Origin: Lathyrus oleraceus
Lineage: Eukaryota; Streptophyta; Magnoliopsida; Fabales; Fabaceae
DNA: 64,000 nt
Assembly (NCBI RefSeq): GCF_024323335.1
Contig: NC_066585.1
Location: 178,067,149 to 178,131,148, forward strand
Direction: 5' to 3'
A program made the translations under genes and the position numbers. The notes under the pieces were generated by a model. It saw only the letters and a list, made by a program, of their open reading frames with translations. It was not told the origin of the DNA and ran no database searches. Below are positions 1-13,017 of the stretch, piece by piece (position 1 is the stretch's first letter; the number at the start of each line of letters is the position of its first letter).

Positions 1-62
1 GGGGGAGATAATAGAGGTGGTATCTATTGTTGTTCTAGAACAAGAACAAAAACTAAAGGAGT

Positions 63-1460
63 TTATGTGACAAGTGTTACTAAAGTTTGAGTGGATTTTT
101 GTGGTGGTATTTCAATAACAGGTGTTGAAATATGTGGAGTTATTTCTAGTGTTGGTAATGGAAGTGATTCAGAAAAGATAGATTGAGATAAAGGTGTAGG
201 TGGTAAGATTCTAGACGGGGTAGAAACAGAATTAGAAGTGTCAGCAGAAGGAAACTTACCATAAGCTCTTGAGGGTTGAACGACCCTAAACATATTCTTC
301 AGAATCATAGCCTTCTGACGCTCACTTAGAGGCACCTCATCTTCATTTTGAAAAATAAATATCTTTTTCTTCTTCTGAGCTCTGGAGGATCCTTCACCTA
401 TGAATTCCCTCTTCCTTTTACCATAAACATCTGGGTAGGTTTCTGGGAGATTAAAGGGATCCACAGATGGGTCAATCCCATCCTTGAGACAACTTTCCAG
501 ATAAGCCATCAGAACCTGTGGAGGATCCACTTTGGTGAAGATGGGATAATCATCTATTGGATTTCTTGTACCATAGATGTCATCCTTGGTCAGAATGATT
601 TATAGTCTTCAAAATTTGGAGATGAGACCCATACTTTTCAAATTCTTACCTCATAACACTTTTCCAGCGTCCTTTACCAACTCTTTTGTCAACCCACTGA
701 CCAGAAGGCCATCTACCACACCACTCTCTACCGGAATGTCTGAGATTAACTTGCCATTTGGTATGAACTTGCTTCTGGCTTTCTTGGAGGATCCACTGGT
801 TCTGGATTCTCCGATAGAATCCCTGATGAATTTGAACATAAGTGAGGGAAATCCCAGCTTAACTCCCTTATCTAGAAGAAACATCATAATATTCTAACAT
901 GTGTTGATGTAGTCAGAACTGTTGGTACTAGGTCTGTGATTGATGCACCCCATAATAATCTTGAACCATACCCTTAAATTGTTGGTTAAATCCTTGGCAT
1001 TGTGACCCTTTTCATCAACAAAGTTTGTTCCTTCTTTGAAGATGATTGGAGAGATATCAACATCCATCTTAGCTATGATGGTTGCACTGTGAACTCTTTT
1101 ACCTCTGCCATAATGACTAATATGGTCCACAATGGACTTCTCAGTGATGACAATTTTCCTATTCATGACATAGGAGGTAATTGTTTCCCTTTCTGCAATG
1201 GCATGAACCCAAAATTGTTTGACCAACACATGATACATTGGGCATGTGAGTCTCTCGAAAAACATGTTCCATCCTTGAAAATTTATGGTTTATGTGAAAT
1301 CAAAACCTTTCTCCTTCAGGTTTTTGAAATCCATGATAGTTTTGCACAACACTGTAAGTTCATTGACTGGAGTGTGGAAAGTAAGTTCAGGAATCCCTTC
1401 CAGTACGTTGCTTTCAGTATGTTGTTGTTGTTCATCAGTATTTGAAGATGGTTGTGCCAT
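63..1460 (-). pseudogene. Env-like / putative plant transposon protein ORF of the Sirevirus, broken by stop codons
   Basis: Reading from the ATG at 1460, one frame runs to the stop near 63. It begins MAQPSSNTDEQQQHTE and contains the conserved stretches FFERLTCPMYHVLVKQFW, VMNRKIVITEKSI, DLTNNLRVWFKIIMGCI and SGVVDGLLVSGLTKELVKDA. The intact pieces (1265-894, 887-651, 530-63) are all in the same frame, so the breaks are in-frame stops (just upstream of 1265, at 894-896, and several between 650 and 531) rather than frameshifts. The C-terminal third is rich in Pro, Ser and Thr with a basic KKKK cluster. The function of this ORF family is unknown; it has been called env-like but no fusion-protein features are evident here. 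Confidence 0.7.
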
Positions 1461-1973
1461 TGAAGATTATTGTTCAACCATTGAGAGAGAGAGAGAGAGA
1501 GGATGAAGATACTAATAGTTGACAGAGAGAGGGTTTGTTTGAGGTTTGAAAAACTTGAAAGTGCAGGAGAAATGTGCGCGTGGTGTGAAAATGTGAGTGA
1601 TGTGAGTTTAAATATACAATTTTTACAATGATGACAAAAAGGTGTGTGCAGTCATGGGGGGAAGTGTAAAGGTTTAGACCTAATTCCAAGAATTGTTAAA
1701 CCCAATGTGTCACGCTTTAATCACGCATGCTCAAAAAGTGGGACAACTGTCTCCACTAAGAACCACACGAAATCAAACGACAAGACACCCATTAATTGCA
1801 ACAACTGTTTAGAATCAGAAAGACAAATCGGTAAAATTGCTTCTGGTCGGAACCTTTCTGATTCATGAAAACTTCCTTACTTATGAAAGCTTCAAGTTTC
1901 AGAGTCAGAAAGCAAAACAATCTCAGAATCTGACCTAAAGTTCTAGAGACTTTACATTCTGAATAACATCTTT

Positions 1974-4900
1974 TCATTCTGGACACAATTTCATAAATAG
2001 GTTTTCTAGAATGAATGTGAATTTATCTTCAGCAAGGGTTTTTATAAAGATATCATCCCATTGATGGTATGTATCAACAAATTTTAAGTTAAAAATTCCC
2101 TTCTGAAGACAGTCACGTAAAAAGTGATGTTTTATTTCAATATGCTTAGACCTAGAATGCAAGATAAGATTCTTAGATAAACAGATAGCATAAGTATTAT
2201 CACATAGAATAGGAACGTTACTCTCAGATATCTAATAATCTTCCATCTGACTCTTTAACTAGAGTATCTGAGTGCTGCATCCAAAAGCTGCAATGTATTC
2301 AACTTCAGTTGTTGATAGTGCAATTCTTGACTGTCTCTTACTGGACCATGAGATTAAGTTGTCTCCTAGAAATTGGAAACTTCCAGACGTACTTTTTCTT
2401 TCAATTCTATCTCCAGCATAGTCAGCGCCAAAATAACCTACTAATTTATACTCACTTGATTTTCTATAAAATAAACCAAGATTAGTAATACCTTTCAGAT
2501 ACCTAAAGATTCTCTTAATAGTAGTTAAATGAGTTTCCCTAGGATCTGATTGGAAGCAAGCACATAAGCATACACTAAATAAGATATCAGGTCTAGAAGC
2601 TATTAGATATATAAGAGAACCTATCATGCCTCTGAAAAGCTTTTGATTTACCTTATTGCTTACCTCTTCTTTCTCCATAATGCATGTAGGATGCATTGGA
2701 GTCTTTGCTAGATTACATTCTGATAAGTTGAGTTTCTTTAGAAGTTCCTTTGTTTATTTGCTTTGATGAATATATGTGCCTTCTGGTCTTTGATCAATTT
2801 GAATTCCCATAAAGAACTTTAGTTCTCCCATCAGATTCCTTTTGAATTTTGTCTGCATAGACTTAGCAAAATCCTTACACAATGACGCATTAGAATAACC
2901 AAAAATAATATCATCAACATATATTTGCACAACAAGAATGACATTCTTGAAGGTTTTGCAAAAGAGAGTTGTGTCCACTTTTCCTCTGGTAAAATCATTT
3001 TCCAACAAAAAGTTGCTTAGTCTATCAACCAAGCTCTTGGAGCTTGATTTAGACCATACAGAGACTTTTTCAATTTAAAAACAAAATCAGGATTTTGAGA
3101 ACTTTCAAAACCAGGAAGTTGATGGACATAAACTTCTTCAGAAATATAACCATTCAGGAATGAACTCTTAACATCCATCTGATAAAGTATGATGTTATGA
3201 TTGACTGCAAAAAAAATAATAAAAGATGAATAAACTCTAACTTGGCAACTACAGAAAAGGTTTCTATATAGTATGTACCTTCTTGCTGACTATAACCCTG
3301 TGCTATCAGACGAGCTTTGTTTCTGACAACTTTGCCTTTATCATTCAACTTGTTTATGAAAACCCATATGGTTCTAATGACATGGAAGCCTTTTGGTTTC
3401 TGAACAAGATCCCAAACATCACTTCTAATGAATTGATTCAGTTCATCTTGCATGGCCAGAATCCATTCATTATCTAAAAGAGCTTCATTAATGGAGGTGG
3501 GTTCTATAAGAGACACCAAACCTATAAGAGTTTCTTTAGAGGGTCTGAATGAAGATATAGTTCTGACTAGAGCATTATTGTCTCCTATAATCAATTCTTC
3601 TGAATGAGAAGTTCTTGATCTACTATTCTTTGGATGAGTTGGATCAACAATTGATTCTGGTTGAGTCGTTTCTTCAGATTCTTTGGCTTTGCCTTCTGAG
3701 TCTTTTTCTCTAGAGATCATTTCTTTGGATTATGAAAGATTGATCTTCAGATCTACAAATTTCTCAATTAACTTTGACTTTTTAGGGTAAAGCTTATCAT
3801 TAAATCTAACATGAATTGATTCCTTAACAATTCGCGTTTCAATATTAAAGATTCTGTATCCTTTAGAGCGTTCAAAATATCCTAACAGTAAACACTTTTG
3901 TGCCTTAGAGTCAAACTTACCAAGATTCTCTTTAGTGTTTAACATAAAGCATTCACATCCAAAAGGATGAAAGTAAGAAATGTTTGACTTTATGTTCTTC
4001 CACAATTCATAAGGAATCCTACCCATAAAAGGTCGGATAGAAATCCTTTTCTAAATATAACACGTTGTGTTAACCGCTTCTGCCCAGAAATGCTTAGCCA
4101 TATTAGTTTCTTGGATCATGGTGAGGGCCATTTCTTGTAAATTCCTATTCTTCCTTTATACAACTCAGTTTTATTGTGGAGTTCTAGGATAGGAGAAATC
4201 ATGGGAAATACCATTTGAATCAAAAAGATTTTCAAAATGTTTATTTTTAAATTCGCCACCATGATCACTTCTGACTTTGACTATTTTACAATTCATTTCT
4301 GTTTGCACTAGTGAGCAAAAGGTAGAGAACATAAAGTGGAACTCATCCTTGTGTTTCAATAACTTTACCCATGTCTAAGGAATGTAGTCATCAACAATGA
4401 CTAATCCATACTTCTTTCTATTGATAGAAGCAGTTTTCACTGGTCCAAACAAATCAATATGCAGAAGTTCTAATGGTCTAGAGGTAGAAACAACATTTTT
4501 AGCTTTGATTTTTTTATTATAGAAAACTTGCCTTTCTGACATGCTTCACAAAGAGCATCTGAAGCGAACTTCAGTTTGGATAGACCTCTGACTAATTCAA
4601 GCTTATTTAGCTAAGAAACCCTTTTCATGCTAACATGACCCAAATTCCATACATTAGACATTTTACATTTTGATCTTCAAGATCAGAAAGTCTAATTTTA
4701 TAAATGTTGTTTTTCCTCTTTCCATTAAAAAGGATTGTGTCATCTTTCTGACTAACAACCTTATAAGACTTTTGACTAAAGATGATATCATAACCATTAT
4801 CACTAAGTTGGATAATATACAATAGGTTACGCATTAGACCATCAACTAAAAGAACATTAGTAATAGAAGGAAGTTTACCATTACCGATGGTTCCAGAGCC

Positions 4901-4990
4901 AATGATCTTTCCTTTCTGGTTTCCTCCGAAACCAACACAACCTCCAGGCTTAAGTTCCAAATCTTGGAACATAGACCTTCTGCCCATCAT
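1974..4990 (-). pseudogene. Copia pol remnant: gag-pre-integrase, integrase, reverse transcriptase, RNase H
   Basis: Successive minus-strand fragments are recognisable. 4990-4625 covers the pre-integrase region (LLVDGLMRNLLYI, SQLSD-like). 4359-4171 is integrase core with VRSDHGGEFKNKHFE, which holds the second catalytic Asp. 4026-3730 is integrase C-terminal (SYFHPFGCECFMLN). 3720-3154 starts reverse transcriptase (W.LAMQDELNQF, VIRTIWVF.NKL). 3032-2754 carries the catalytic YVDD box in VQIYVDDIIFGYSN. 2696-2259 and 2162-1974 are RNase H, ending with HIEIKHHFLRDC and a stop at 1974. Fragments lie in different frames with internal stops, so no functional polyprotein can be made. Confidence 0.85.
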
Positions 4991-5723
4991 GTGTCGCGAG
5001 CATCCACTGTCTAGGTACCATGATTAGTGTCTCGGCTGAGCTGTTAAGGATGTATGCAACATAAATGATTTTATCCTTAGGTACCCACTTTCTAGGTCTT
5101 CTTTTGTTAGTTTTTTGAGAGTTTCTCACAACTTTGGGTATTTTAGCAGAAGGATAATAATGAGAGATTTGTGCGTGATACTTAGGTTTCAGAACGGAGT
5201 TCCTAACCTTAGTATGCTTCTGTGTCTATGCAGTAATATTAGACTCAGTGCCAAGAGGCGCGAAATGAAAATAGAGAGGTTTTGGTTTGACCTTCTGACT
5301 TTTGTCAGGTTTTGTAGTTTCTGTACAACCCAAACCTTTACCGCTATTTCTGCTAACTCCATAGATCAAGGAATCCATTTTGCTTCTATCTATGCTTTTA
5401 GCCAGAAAGTACTAGAATTCCCTGTCATATCTGATGACGTAATTAGTACCAGAAGCTTCTGAAGTTATTTCCTCTTATAATTTTGAATTTTTGCTTTTCA
5501 AAGCAGAGTTATTACTTTCTAAAGAAAACACTTTTTCGTTTAGAGAGGAAATGTCATTCTTAAGTTCTTTATGAGTTTCAAAAGCAGTTACTTTGACTTG
5601 TTTAAGGTCCTTGTATTTTCTTTGAAGACTCTGTTACTTTTCCAGCATTTTAGAAAGACAAATTTCAATATCAGAATAAGATAAATTAGAGAATACCTCT
5701 TCAGAATCGGAGTCAGATTATAA

Positions 5724-6877
5724 TTATGACAAAAATTTGTCTTCTAGTTCCTTAGATCTTGTGGGATTCTCAATAGTTGGCATCAGTGAAGCATTAGCTT
5801 TTTCTTCGTCAAAATCTTCTTCTTCATACTCTGAGTCATCCCAGGTAGCCATTAACCCCTTCTTGACTTTAGAGAAGTTCTTCTTGGGCCTTTTGTCCTT
5901 CTTCAGCTTGGGACAATCATTCTTGTAATGGTATGACTCCTTGCATTTAAAAAAAATAACTTCTTTTCCAAAAGTTTGCTTCTTTTGACCATATGAGGAT
6001 TCGAAGCGACCAACAGTCCTTCTGACTCCTTTGAATTTCCCTTGACCACATTGCCTGTGTTTCCAGAGTCTGTTGACTCTCCTTGATATTAGAGACAACT
6101 CATCATCATCTTTTGAGTCCTTATCAGATCCTTTGATTCTTCCTCAACTTGATATGCTCTAGTCTTCTCATGCTTGGATTTTAGAGCTATATATTTACCT
6201 CTCTCCTGAGGTTCATCTTCTTTTAGCTCAATCTCATGACTTTTTAAAGAACTAACAAGTTCTTCAAGACTAATGTTGTTGAGATCCTTATCCAGCTTTA
6301 ATGCAGTTACCATATGTATCCATTTTTTGGGAAGACTTATGATAATTTTCTTGACATGATCAGTTGTAGAATACCCTTTGTCCAGAACCTTAAGTCTCGC
6401 AACAAGCATCTGAAACCCTAAGAACATGGTTTCAACATTTTCAATATTTTCATCATCTTCCATTTTAAACGCCTCGTATTTCTGGATTAAGGCCAAAGCT
6501 TTTGTCTCATTTACTTGAGCATTTCCCTCACGAGTCATTCTTAGAGAGTCAAAAATGGATTTGGAAGAATATCTGATTGTTATCTTCTCATACTCCGTAT
6601 AAGAGATAACATTAAGCAATATGGTTCTGGTCTTATGATGATTTTTAAAGTATTTCTTTTGTTGATCAATCATAGCACTTATTGCTAAGATATTTCCTTC
6701 AGCATTTACTGGGTGAACATATCCATCAACTATGAGATCCCAAATATCAACATCATAACCAAGAAAGAAACTTTCTATTATGTCTTACCGGTAGTCAAAA
6801 TTTTCACCACAAAAAATATATGGTTTAACACTGTAATGATCTCTATCATTATTATTAACAACGTTAGCAGCAACCAT
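5724..6877 (-). pseudogene. Copia gag remnant (UBN2-type) with degraded zinc knuckle
   Basis: The probable start is the ATG at 6877 (MVAANVVNNNDRDHYSVKP), in frame with the fragment 6673-6089 but separated from it by a stop. The 6673-6089 part has the Copia gag signature (YEAFKMEDDENIENVETMF, LPKKW). The following part (6098-5724) is in another frame and carries the nucleocapsid motif as FKCKESYHYKNDCP: the first Cys of the usual CX2CX4HX4C is replaced by Phe. It ends in an acidic stretch. A lysine- and glutamate-rich continuation may extend to about 5470 but is too broken to define. Confidence 0.75.
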
Positions 6878-6953
6878 TGTTTCTCACACAACTGGATCGG
6901 TACTGAACACTGTGAGGTGTTGATAAAAAGTTTTTATCACAATTAGAACCGGA

Positions 6954-6965
6954 GCTCTGATACCA
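6954..6965 (-). other. Primer binding site for initiator Met-tRNA
   Basis: On the minus strand this reads TGGTATCAGAGC, the standard complement of the 3' end of plant initiator tRNA-Met used by Copia elements. It sits two bases inside the 5' LTR edge at 6968, which fixes that edge and the element's orientation. Confidence 0.85.
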
Positions 6966-6967
6966 AT

Positions 6968-8308
6968 TGAAGGTGTGAAAAACACAAGAAAGGGGGGGGG
7001 GGGGGTGAATTGAGTTTTACAAGCAAAAGCTTTTTCCAAAATAAAACACCACTAACAAGTTAAATAATAAAGAGATAAAAACATAATGATTTTTATCCTG
7101 GTTCGCTTGAAACTCAAAGCTAATCCAGTCTATCCACCAAGGTGATTTGCCTTATACACAAGGACTTAATCCACTATAATCAACAAATTACAATAGACAC
7201 AAAGAATACCCTTCTTTGTTTTCTCAAGGATCCAACTAAACCTTAGTCTCCTTAAGGACTCACAAAAAACAACCTTTTTTGTCTTCTCAAAGATAACCTC
7301 CTTAAGGAATCAAACAAATAGTTTGAATAAAAGGTTATGTGTTACAAGATGCTTCTTCAAAATAAAATTTACAAAATGAATTATAAATACTTAAAGAGCA
7401 CTGTATACAAAAGATGGTAACTTTTCACAAAGAAAAATAACTTGTCAAAAATACTTGTGTAGATAAGCAATTTCTTCAAGTCTCTAATGCATGCTTATAT
7501 AGTGTAAGCATGTGACCGTTGGAGGGAAAAATGGAGAAAGCTCCTTGAGCGGATGTCCACTATTGGATGAGAAAGGAATGATACCATGTATTGTCCTTTC
7601 GCCCACATATTCAGTGACATGTGTGATGAATAATACAGTATTTGCCCATGAAATCAGGTAGTGGAAAGGTTGTTTGATTTGTACTATGTACTACTTAATC
7701 ACGTTCCCATTTGATCTTATCTTCAGATTCATTGGCTTCTGATAAAAGATCATTGAAGCATGAAGTGAAGAAGTAGAGAGCTGGATTCAAAAACATCAGA
7801 ACCTTGGGTTAGAACCTTGATAGTGTCAGTAGTCTGGCTTGAGTTCTTCAGTGTCTTCAGAATATTTAGTCAGAACCTTGAAAATTTCAATTGTTTGTCT
7901 TGAGATCTTCAGAACCTTCAGCTACATAACACAATTTCAGAAGCTTTCCATTCTCCAGAAGTTTGTTGATCAGAGTCACGTCCAGAAGCAAAAAACTGAG
8001 AGAACATTGCAACAACAATATAGAGTCTCCTTAAAAGCTTCCGATGAGTGAGATAACACATAAGTAGAAAGAGCATTGCAACAACAACATTGACGTCTTT
8101 CAGAATTTCTAAGAGCAACACAAAAGAGAATTTGGATCACAAAGTTCATAAATTGATGATGTTGCACATCATATGATCAGAATCAGAACTGATTGTTAAA
8201 GTTACATAATAACAAGCCATTAGGGTACCAAAATTGTTCTCTCACAAATACAATATTGTTATCATTAAAACTCAAGGTATAATTACAAAACTAAATCTTA
8301 TTCTAACA
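6968..8308 (-). repeat. 5' LTR of the Sirevirus-like Copia element
   Basis: The 1341-bp block is bounded by TG...CA ends: minus-strand start TGTTAGAATAAG at 8308 and end ACACCTTCA at 6968 next to the primer binding site. It contains a run of 13-14 G at about 6994-7007 (C on the coding strand). Short open frames inside it have no recognisable content. Length fits Sirevirus LTRs (roughly 1 kb or more). Confidence 0.75.
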
Positions 8309-8544
8309 TTCAACTCCAAGCGTTTTGAAGAGGTAGATGCCATCAGTGGTCATGATCTTTTTGGGACATAATAGGGAAAAAATGGTCAATATTACTACTA
8401 GAATCAAAATTACTTTCATAACATCCAAATATCCATAATTAAAAAAGTTTATAATCAAATATCTCGTTGGGACACCTAACATTTTTAATACAATAACTCC
8501 ACACCTCTTTATGCTCTATATCAGTAGAGGGCTTAACCACATTG

Positions 8545-8574
8545 TCTCTCTCTCTCCCTCTCTCTCTCTCTCTC
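8545..8574. repeat. CT microsatellite
   Basis: A near-perfect TC dinucleotide run of 30 bases with one CC interruption, in AT-rich intergenic sequence. Confidence 0.9.
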
Positions 8575-8946
8575 ATATAAACTGATAATAATCGTCATTC
8601 TAACAAAAGAAAGGATGAGAAGAAATAGAGATTCAATACCCGTAATTGGGAAGATGAGAGATGAACAATGAAGTTGAGCTAGGAGAACCTAAGGAGAATT
8701 TTTCTCTAGAAGGATATAAAAAACGTGGAGATAATGTGGTGGAGAAAGTGGCCAGAATCCCATTATTATAAAGCCAGGTACCTAGGTCACGTAGACCATC
8801 ATTGCCCTATCATAGGTACGCGTCAACAATTAAAACATCTACAACTTAACTTCGATGCATGTAGTAAGATTAAATGTTCACATCATATGTATCTTCCCAA
8901 GACAAGCTCATAATGACATGGCTTTTAATGATGCACATGCTTCTCC

Positions 8947-9042
8947 AAGCAACTTTAGATGGACTCGCCCCAATCAACAATTGAGAAACTCACCCTAAGC
9001 AACGCTTGAGGGACTCGCCCAAGCAACAATTGTGAGACCCGC
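8947..9042. repeat. Tandem array of about 25-bp units in probable LTR remnant
   Basis: Four degenerate copies of a unit of the form AAGCAAC-N5-GAGGGACTCGCCC start near 8947, 8972, 8997 and 9021. The surrounding 8920-9300 stretch is less AT-rich than its flanks and includes phrases such as CTTGAGGGATTGTTGATTG that resemble plant gypsy LTR edges, but I find no clear TG...CA ends or TSD. Treat as unclassified repeat debris. Confidence 0.4.
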
Positions 9043-9299
9043 GACCGTAGGCTTCCGAGAAATCATCGTGTATCCAATTAAATCACTTCACCTTCCCAAG
9101 TATCGTGCTTGAGGGATTGTTGATTGAGATAATTTTATTGGGTCTAGAGAGGAGCAACCCAAAGTCTAAGCAGTCCAAAGAAATTGTAAAAGGATCGTTG
9201 AAAAAGTTAGGCAGGCGCGACCTTTAGTTGCCCGATCCAAAACCGTATTTATAACCTGACCTATCTTGCTAATACGTTGAAAATTATGTTTTCAAGAGA

Positions 9300-10587
9300 G
9301 GTCGATCTTAGTTGTCTAAATAAAGGAGGAAACCATTGTTCCAATTTAGGAGAAGGAACCAATCGTCCTTTCACTCATGCATTTGCTGAAAAGTTAGGAA
9401 AAAACCGTTTATCTCTACTTATCTGACCCGGAAAGCCATTTATATATATGTTTCAACCTCTAAGGTTGAGGATAATCAAAGTATATGCACTGTTTTTCAA
9501 TCACATAAGTGAACATGATCACCACCCTCGTTATGAAACTATATTTCACAAGTTTAGTAATAATTTCACTAAACCACTACATTCATAACCTATTACTATT
9601 ACCACTAATAGTAACAAGTAATTTTTCTAAAAACATTAGTTTCAATAAAGAGAACTCCTTCAAACACGTTCAAATATATAGTAAGAATATATCATATTTA
9701 CATGTGTTATACGGACCCATGTTAAAGAATACAATAGTAAAAAATTAATATTAAAACATAAATTTTTTAAAATTGTAAAAAAATTAAATACAACTTTTTT
9801 GACGGGTTTAATTTCGATTCTTATAGATATATTTTTATATTAAACTCCTTAATTTATGCTTTAGACACCACTATACAAATTTTACTCAAATAATTCACTT
9901 TTAGATAAATACTTAAACTAACCCACTTTCATGCGTATTTTTCAAATTAATACACTTTTATAAATAAAAAATTTATAACACAATGATTGCGTAAATAGAA
10001 TTGAGGACAGTATACAACACATAAGAGAATACACTAATCAAATGGATGACATTGTCCAAATACAGAGGAGAAAAAATATTCCCTCCCATATATTTGTACA
10101 CTATCGTCAGTTAGATTGACGTTTCCTTTTATGTATCGTACATTGTCGCCAATTGACGCCGAATATTTAAAAAAAAAATGGATTATATGAATTATATTAT
10201 CAGAATTATCACAACCATCTAACATCTAATATAAGTTCACTTCTTGATCTAAGATTAAATTTAGTATTAAGAGTTACACTTGTATTTTTCTCATTCAAAT
10301 ATTATCATAATACAAATTGAAAAAAAAAGGAAGCTAAGAAGAAAACAAAAAAATTGATTAGAGGAAGAGGAGAAAATAGAATTGAGAAAAGATGGAGTGA
10401 GTGGAAATGGGGGAGGTTGTATCAGTGCAACACAACACAAGCTTCTGAAACAAACTACCCCCTTTACCCTACATCACCTTCTTTTCCATTATTTATTATT
10501 CCCCTTTTCAAACCCTAACGTCACATCAATTTCCCTTTTCATTCAATTATCGAATGCACTAGCATCTTCCTCCTGAGTCCCTTTCCG
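9300..10587. other. AT-rich intergenic region and 5' flank of the acyltransferase gene
   Basis: No coding or structured feature is supported. The last 200 bases before the ATG at 10588 become rich in pyrimidine blocks (CTACCCCCTTTACCC, CTTCTTTTCC), as is common in plant 5' leaders. The transcription start cannot be placed. Confidence 0.4.
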
Positions 10588-12964
10588 ATGGCTTCGTCGG
10601 AGATCGAAGTCGTATCGACGGAGTCCAAGCCCCAAGACCACCAGCTACCTCTCATACTCGACGTCTTCACTGCCTCTTCTCACGGCGACTTTCAGAAATT
10701 GAGAACGTTCGTTGAACAAGACGGTGCCTCCGTTTCTGTTCCTGATGTTAATGGATATTATGCTCTTCAATGGGCTTCTCTCAATAACTTTCACGACATT
10801 GTTCACTATCTCATTCAGGTAGCTACCTCCTTCCACCTCTTTTTTCTATTCATCATAGCAAAATTGGGTATTTTTACTTTCTCATTAAATTCTAGTTGAT
10901 TTTTTCTTTTATTGCACGAAGTTTAGTTTTTTTTTCATGATTTGTTTATTTATTATGGAATACGGGGCTTCTGTGTGCTGAAGTTAGATTGTTTATATAA
11001 CATGAAATTGTGCTGAATGATCTTTTATTTAACTGTACTTGGGTGGATTGTTTTGAAGCATGGTGGTGATGTCAATGCTAAAGACAATATGCAACAAACA
11101 GCTTTACACTGGGCGGCAGTTCGTGGTTCAATTGCAGCTGCTGATGTGCTCTTGGAGAATGGTGCTCGGGTTGAAGCTTCTGATATAAATGGATACCGGG
11201 TATTTTTCCCCCTTTTGTAGTACATTCTTAATTGTGTGTACGTGCCTAATTATAGTTTTTATGGTTTTAGTGATTCGATAACATTTTCAGGAGGGTTTAC
11301 TTGTTCTGTGTAATTAGAGATGTTCCCAATCTGGAAGGGGTTGGGGGTTTCTATTTAAAATTTGTGCATTTAAACCCAAACACAAATTTGAAGTAGTGAG
11401 TAGTGACCATTTGTCAGCTGATACTCCTAGCTGTAAACTGAAGTCAACAACCAACATCCGAATTCATGTACCTGAGTAGCAACTGTATACCACATTTTAC
11501 ACTCTATTTGATACACATGTATCTGAATATTACAGCTTCACCTGACTTATTAATCAAAATTATAATAATTTTTCGAAATATGTATAAGCATTTAAGTTGT
11601 TCTAGCTATTTTGGAAAGGAAGCTAGATAAGAATTTTTTGTTTAATCAATATATATTCTTGATTGGCATACTAGTCTAATTAATGACACACACACATAGA
11701 TAGAGTTGGGGAGAAACACTTATATCTTATTTGGTTTGAGATTTTTTTTCCTCGTTTTTAATTACAAAAAGGCCATCTTATTTTTGCTTTATATTTTGTT
11801 TTCAAATATTTTTAACAATGAAAACAAATAGGTTTTAGATCTTCTGTTTGATTGCAGTCAAATACATTGTGAATCTTCAACAGACTCAATAAACTTGAAA
11901 TACATTTGCGAGTATTATTCTATTTACCTAAGTTAACTTGTTCATGCAGGCAGTTCATGTTGCTGCACAGTATGGACAGACAGCTTTCTTAAATCACATT
12001 GTTGTAAAATACCATGCTGATTTTGATGTGCCCGATAATGATGGAAGGAGTCCTCTACATTGGTATGCCATAAAGCTCTTGATTGTTATGTATTGGTGAT
12101 GAAACCCTTTTTTCAAAGCAACTGATTGTCAAAGTTATATTTCCCCATATGTTCTTTTAATGCACCCATTAAATTACTTAAAATCTCTCTAAAGTACACG
12201 ATGTACATAATGCTTACAGAATACAGAATGTATAGCTCTCTTTTTTCAAAAACAATTAATTTAATGGAGTGTTAACCAGTGAATGGGGCCCCATTTAACA
12301 CTTTTCAAAGAGTTTTAAGTACTTCAGGTTTCTAAATGCCTCGTGTCTACTTGTTGAAGTTCACTCTAGATATTCCCTCCCCCCTAATAATTGGTTCTGC
12401 ATTCAGCAAACTACATTTGTTGAAGAAGTTTATTTTCTTTTACTTAGTTTCTTAAGTTCTTACGACCAGGGCTGCGTATAAGGGATATGCTGATACAATA
12501 AGATTGCTTCTATTTAGAGATGCGAGTCAAGGAAGACAAGATAAAGATGGTATATTGTTTAAGTTCTCAATTATGTGCTCTATCATATTAGCCTTTTCTT
12601 TTCTATGTCTAGCTTTCAATATTTGGTCAAGACCAGCCTGGAATATACATATTTGAGATCATTCTATCATATGCTAGAATGAAGATCACTTATATTGAAT
12701 TGATAATTTTGGTATTGAGTACTAGACAGGCGTTGCAAGAATAAAATATGCTATATGAGATTGGGCAACTCTTTTAGACTGATTAATTTACTGGACTTTG
12801 ATTTATGACTTTCTGTACTTGTTTTAGTTTTCTTTTTCTGGTCTGAGGATTCCTTATCCCAACACATCTATCTAATTCTAATACAGCTTTTATCAAAAAG
12901 AAAAACTATTCAAGTGAAAATGTTTTAGCATTGTTTTATGAACACCTCTCTAATAGTAGTTTGA

Positions 12965-13017
<53 letters not shown>

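Larger units (their letters stand above)
1..8308 (-). mobile_element. Sirevirus-like Ty1/Copia retrotransposon, decayed, 3' end outside window
   Basis: On the minus strand the order is 5' LTR (6968-8308), primer binding site, gag, protease/integrase, reverse transcriptase, RNase H, then an env-like reading frame after pol. Copia domain order plus an extra ORF between pol and the 3' LTR is the layout known for Sireviruses (SIRE1/Endovir group). Every coding part is broken by stops or frameshifts, so the copy is dead by itself. The 3' LTR lies below position 1, so target-site duplication cannot be tested; the 5 bases outside the 5' LTR are ttcaa (8309-8313). Lineage call rests on architecture and on the resemblance of the env-like ORF to those of legume Sireviruses. 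Confidence 0.85.

Noticed and set aside
6994..7007. Long poly-G run in the Sirevirus LTR
   Set aside because: A homopolymer of 13-14 bases is prone to sequencing error and has no clear function.
6968..8308. Several open frames of 60-70 codons within the Sirevirus LTR
   Set aside because: They overlap on both strands, have no family features and lie inside a terminal repeat.
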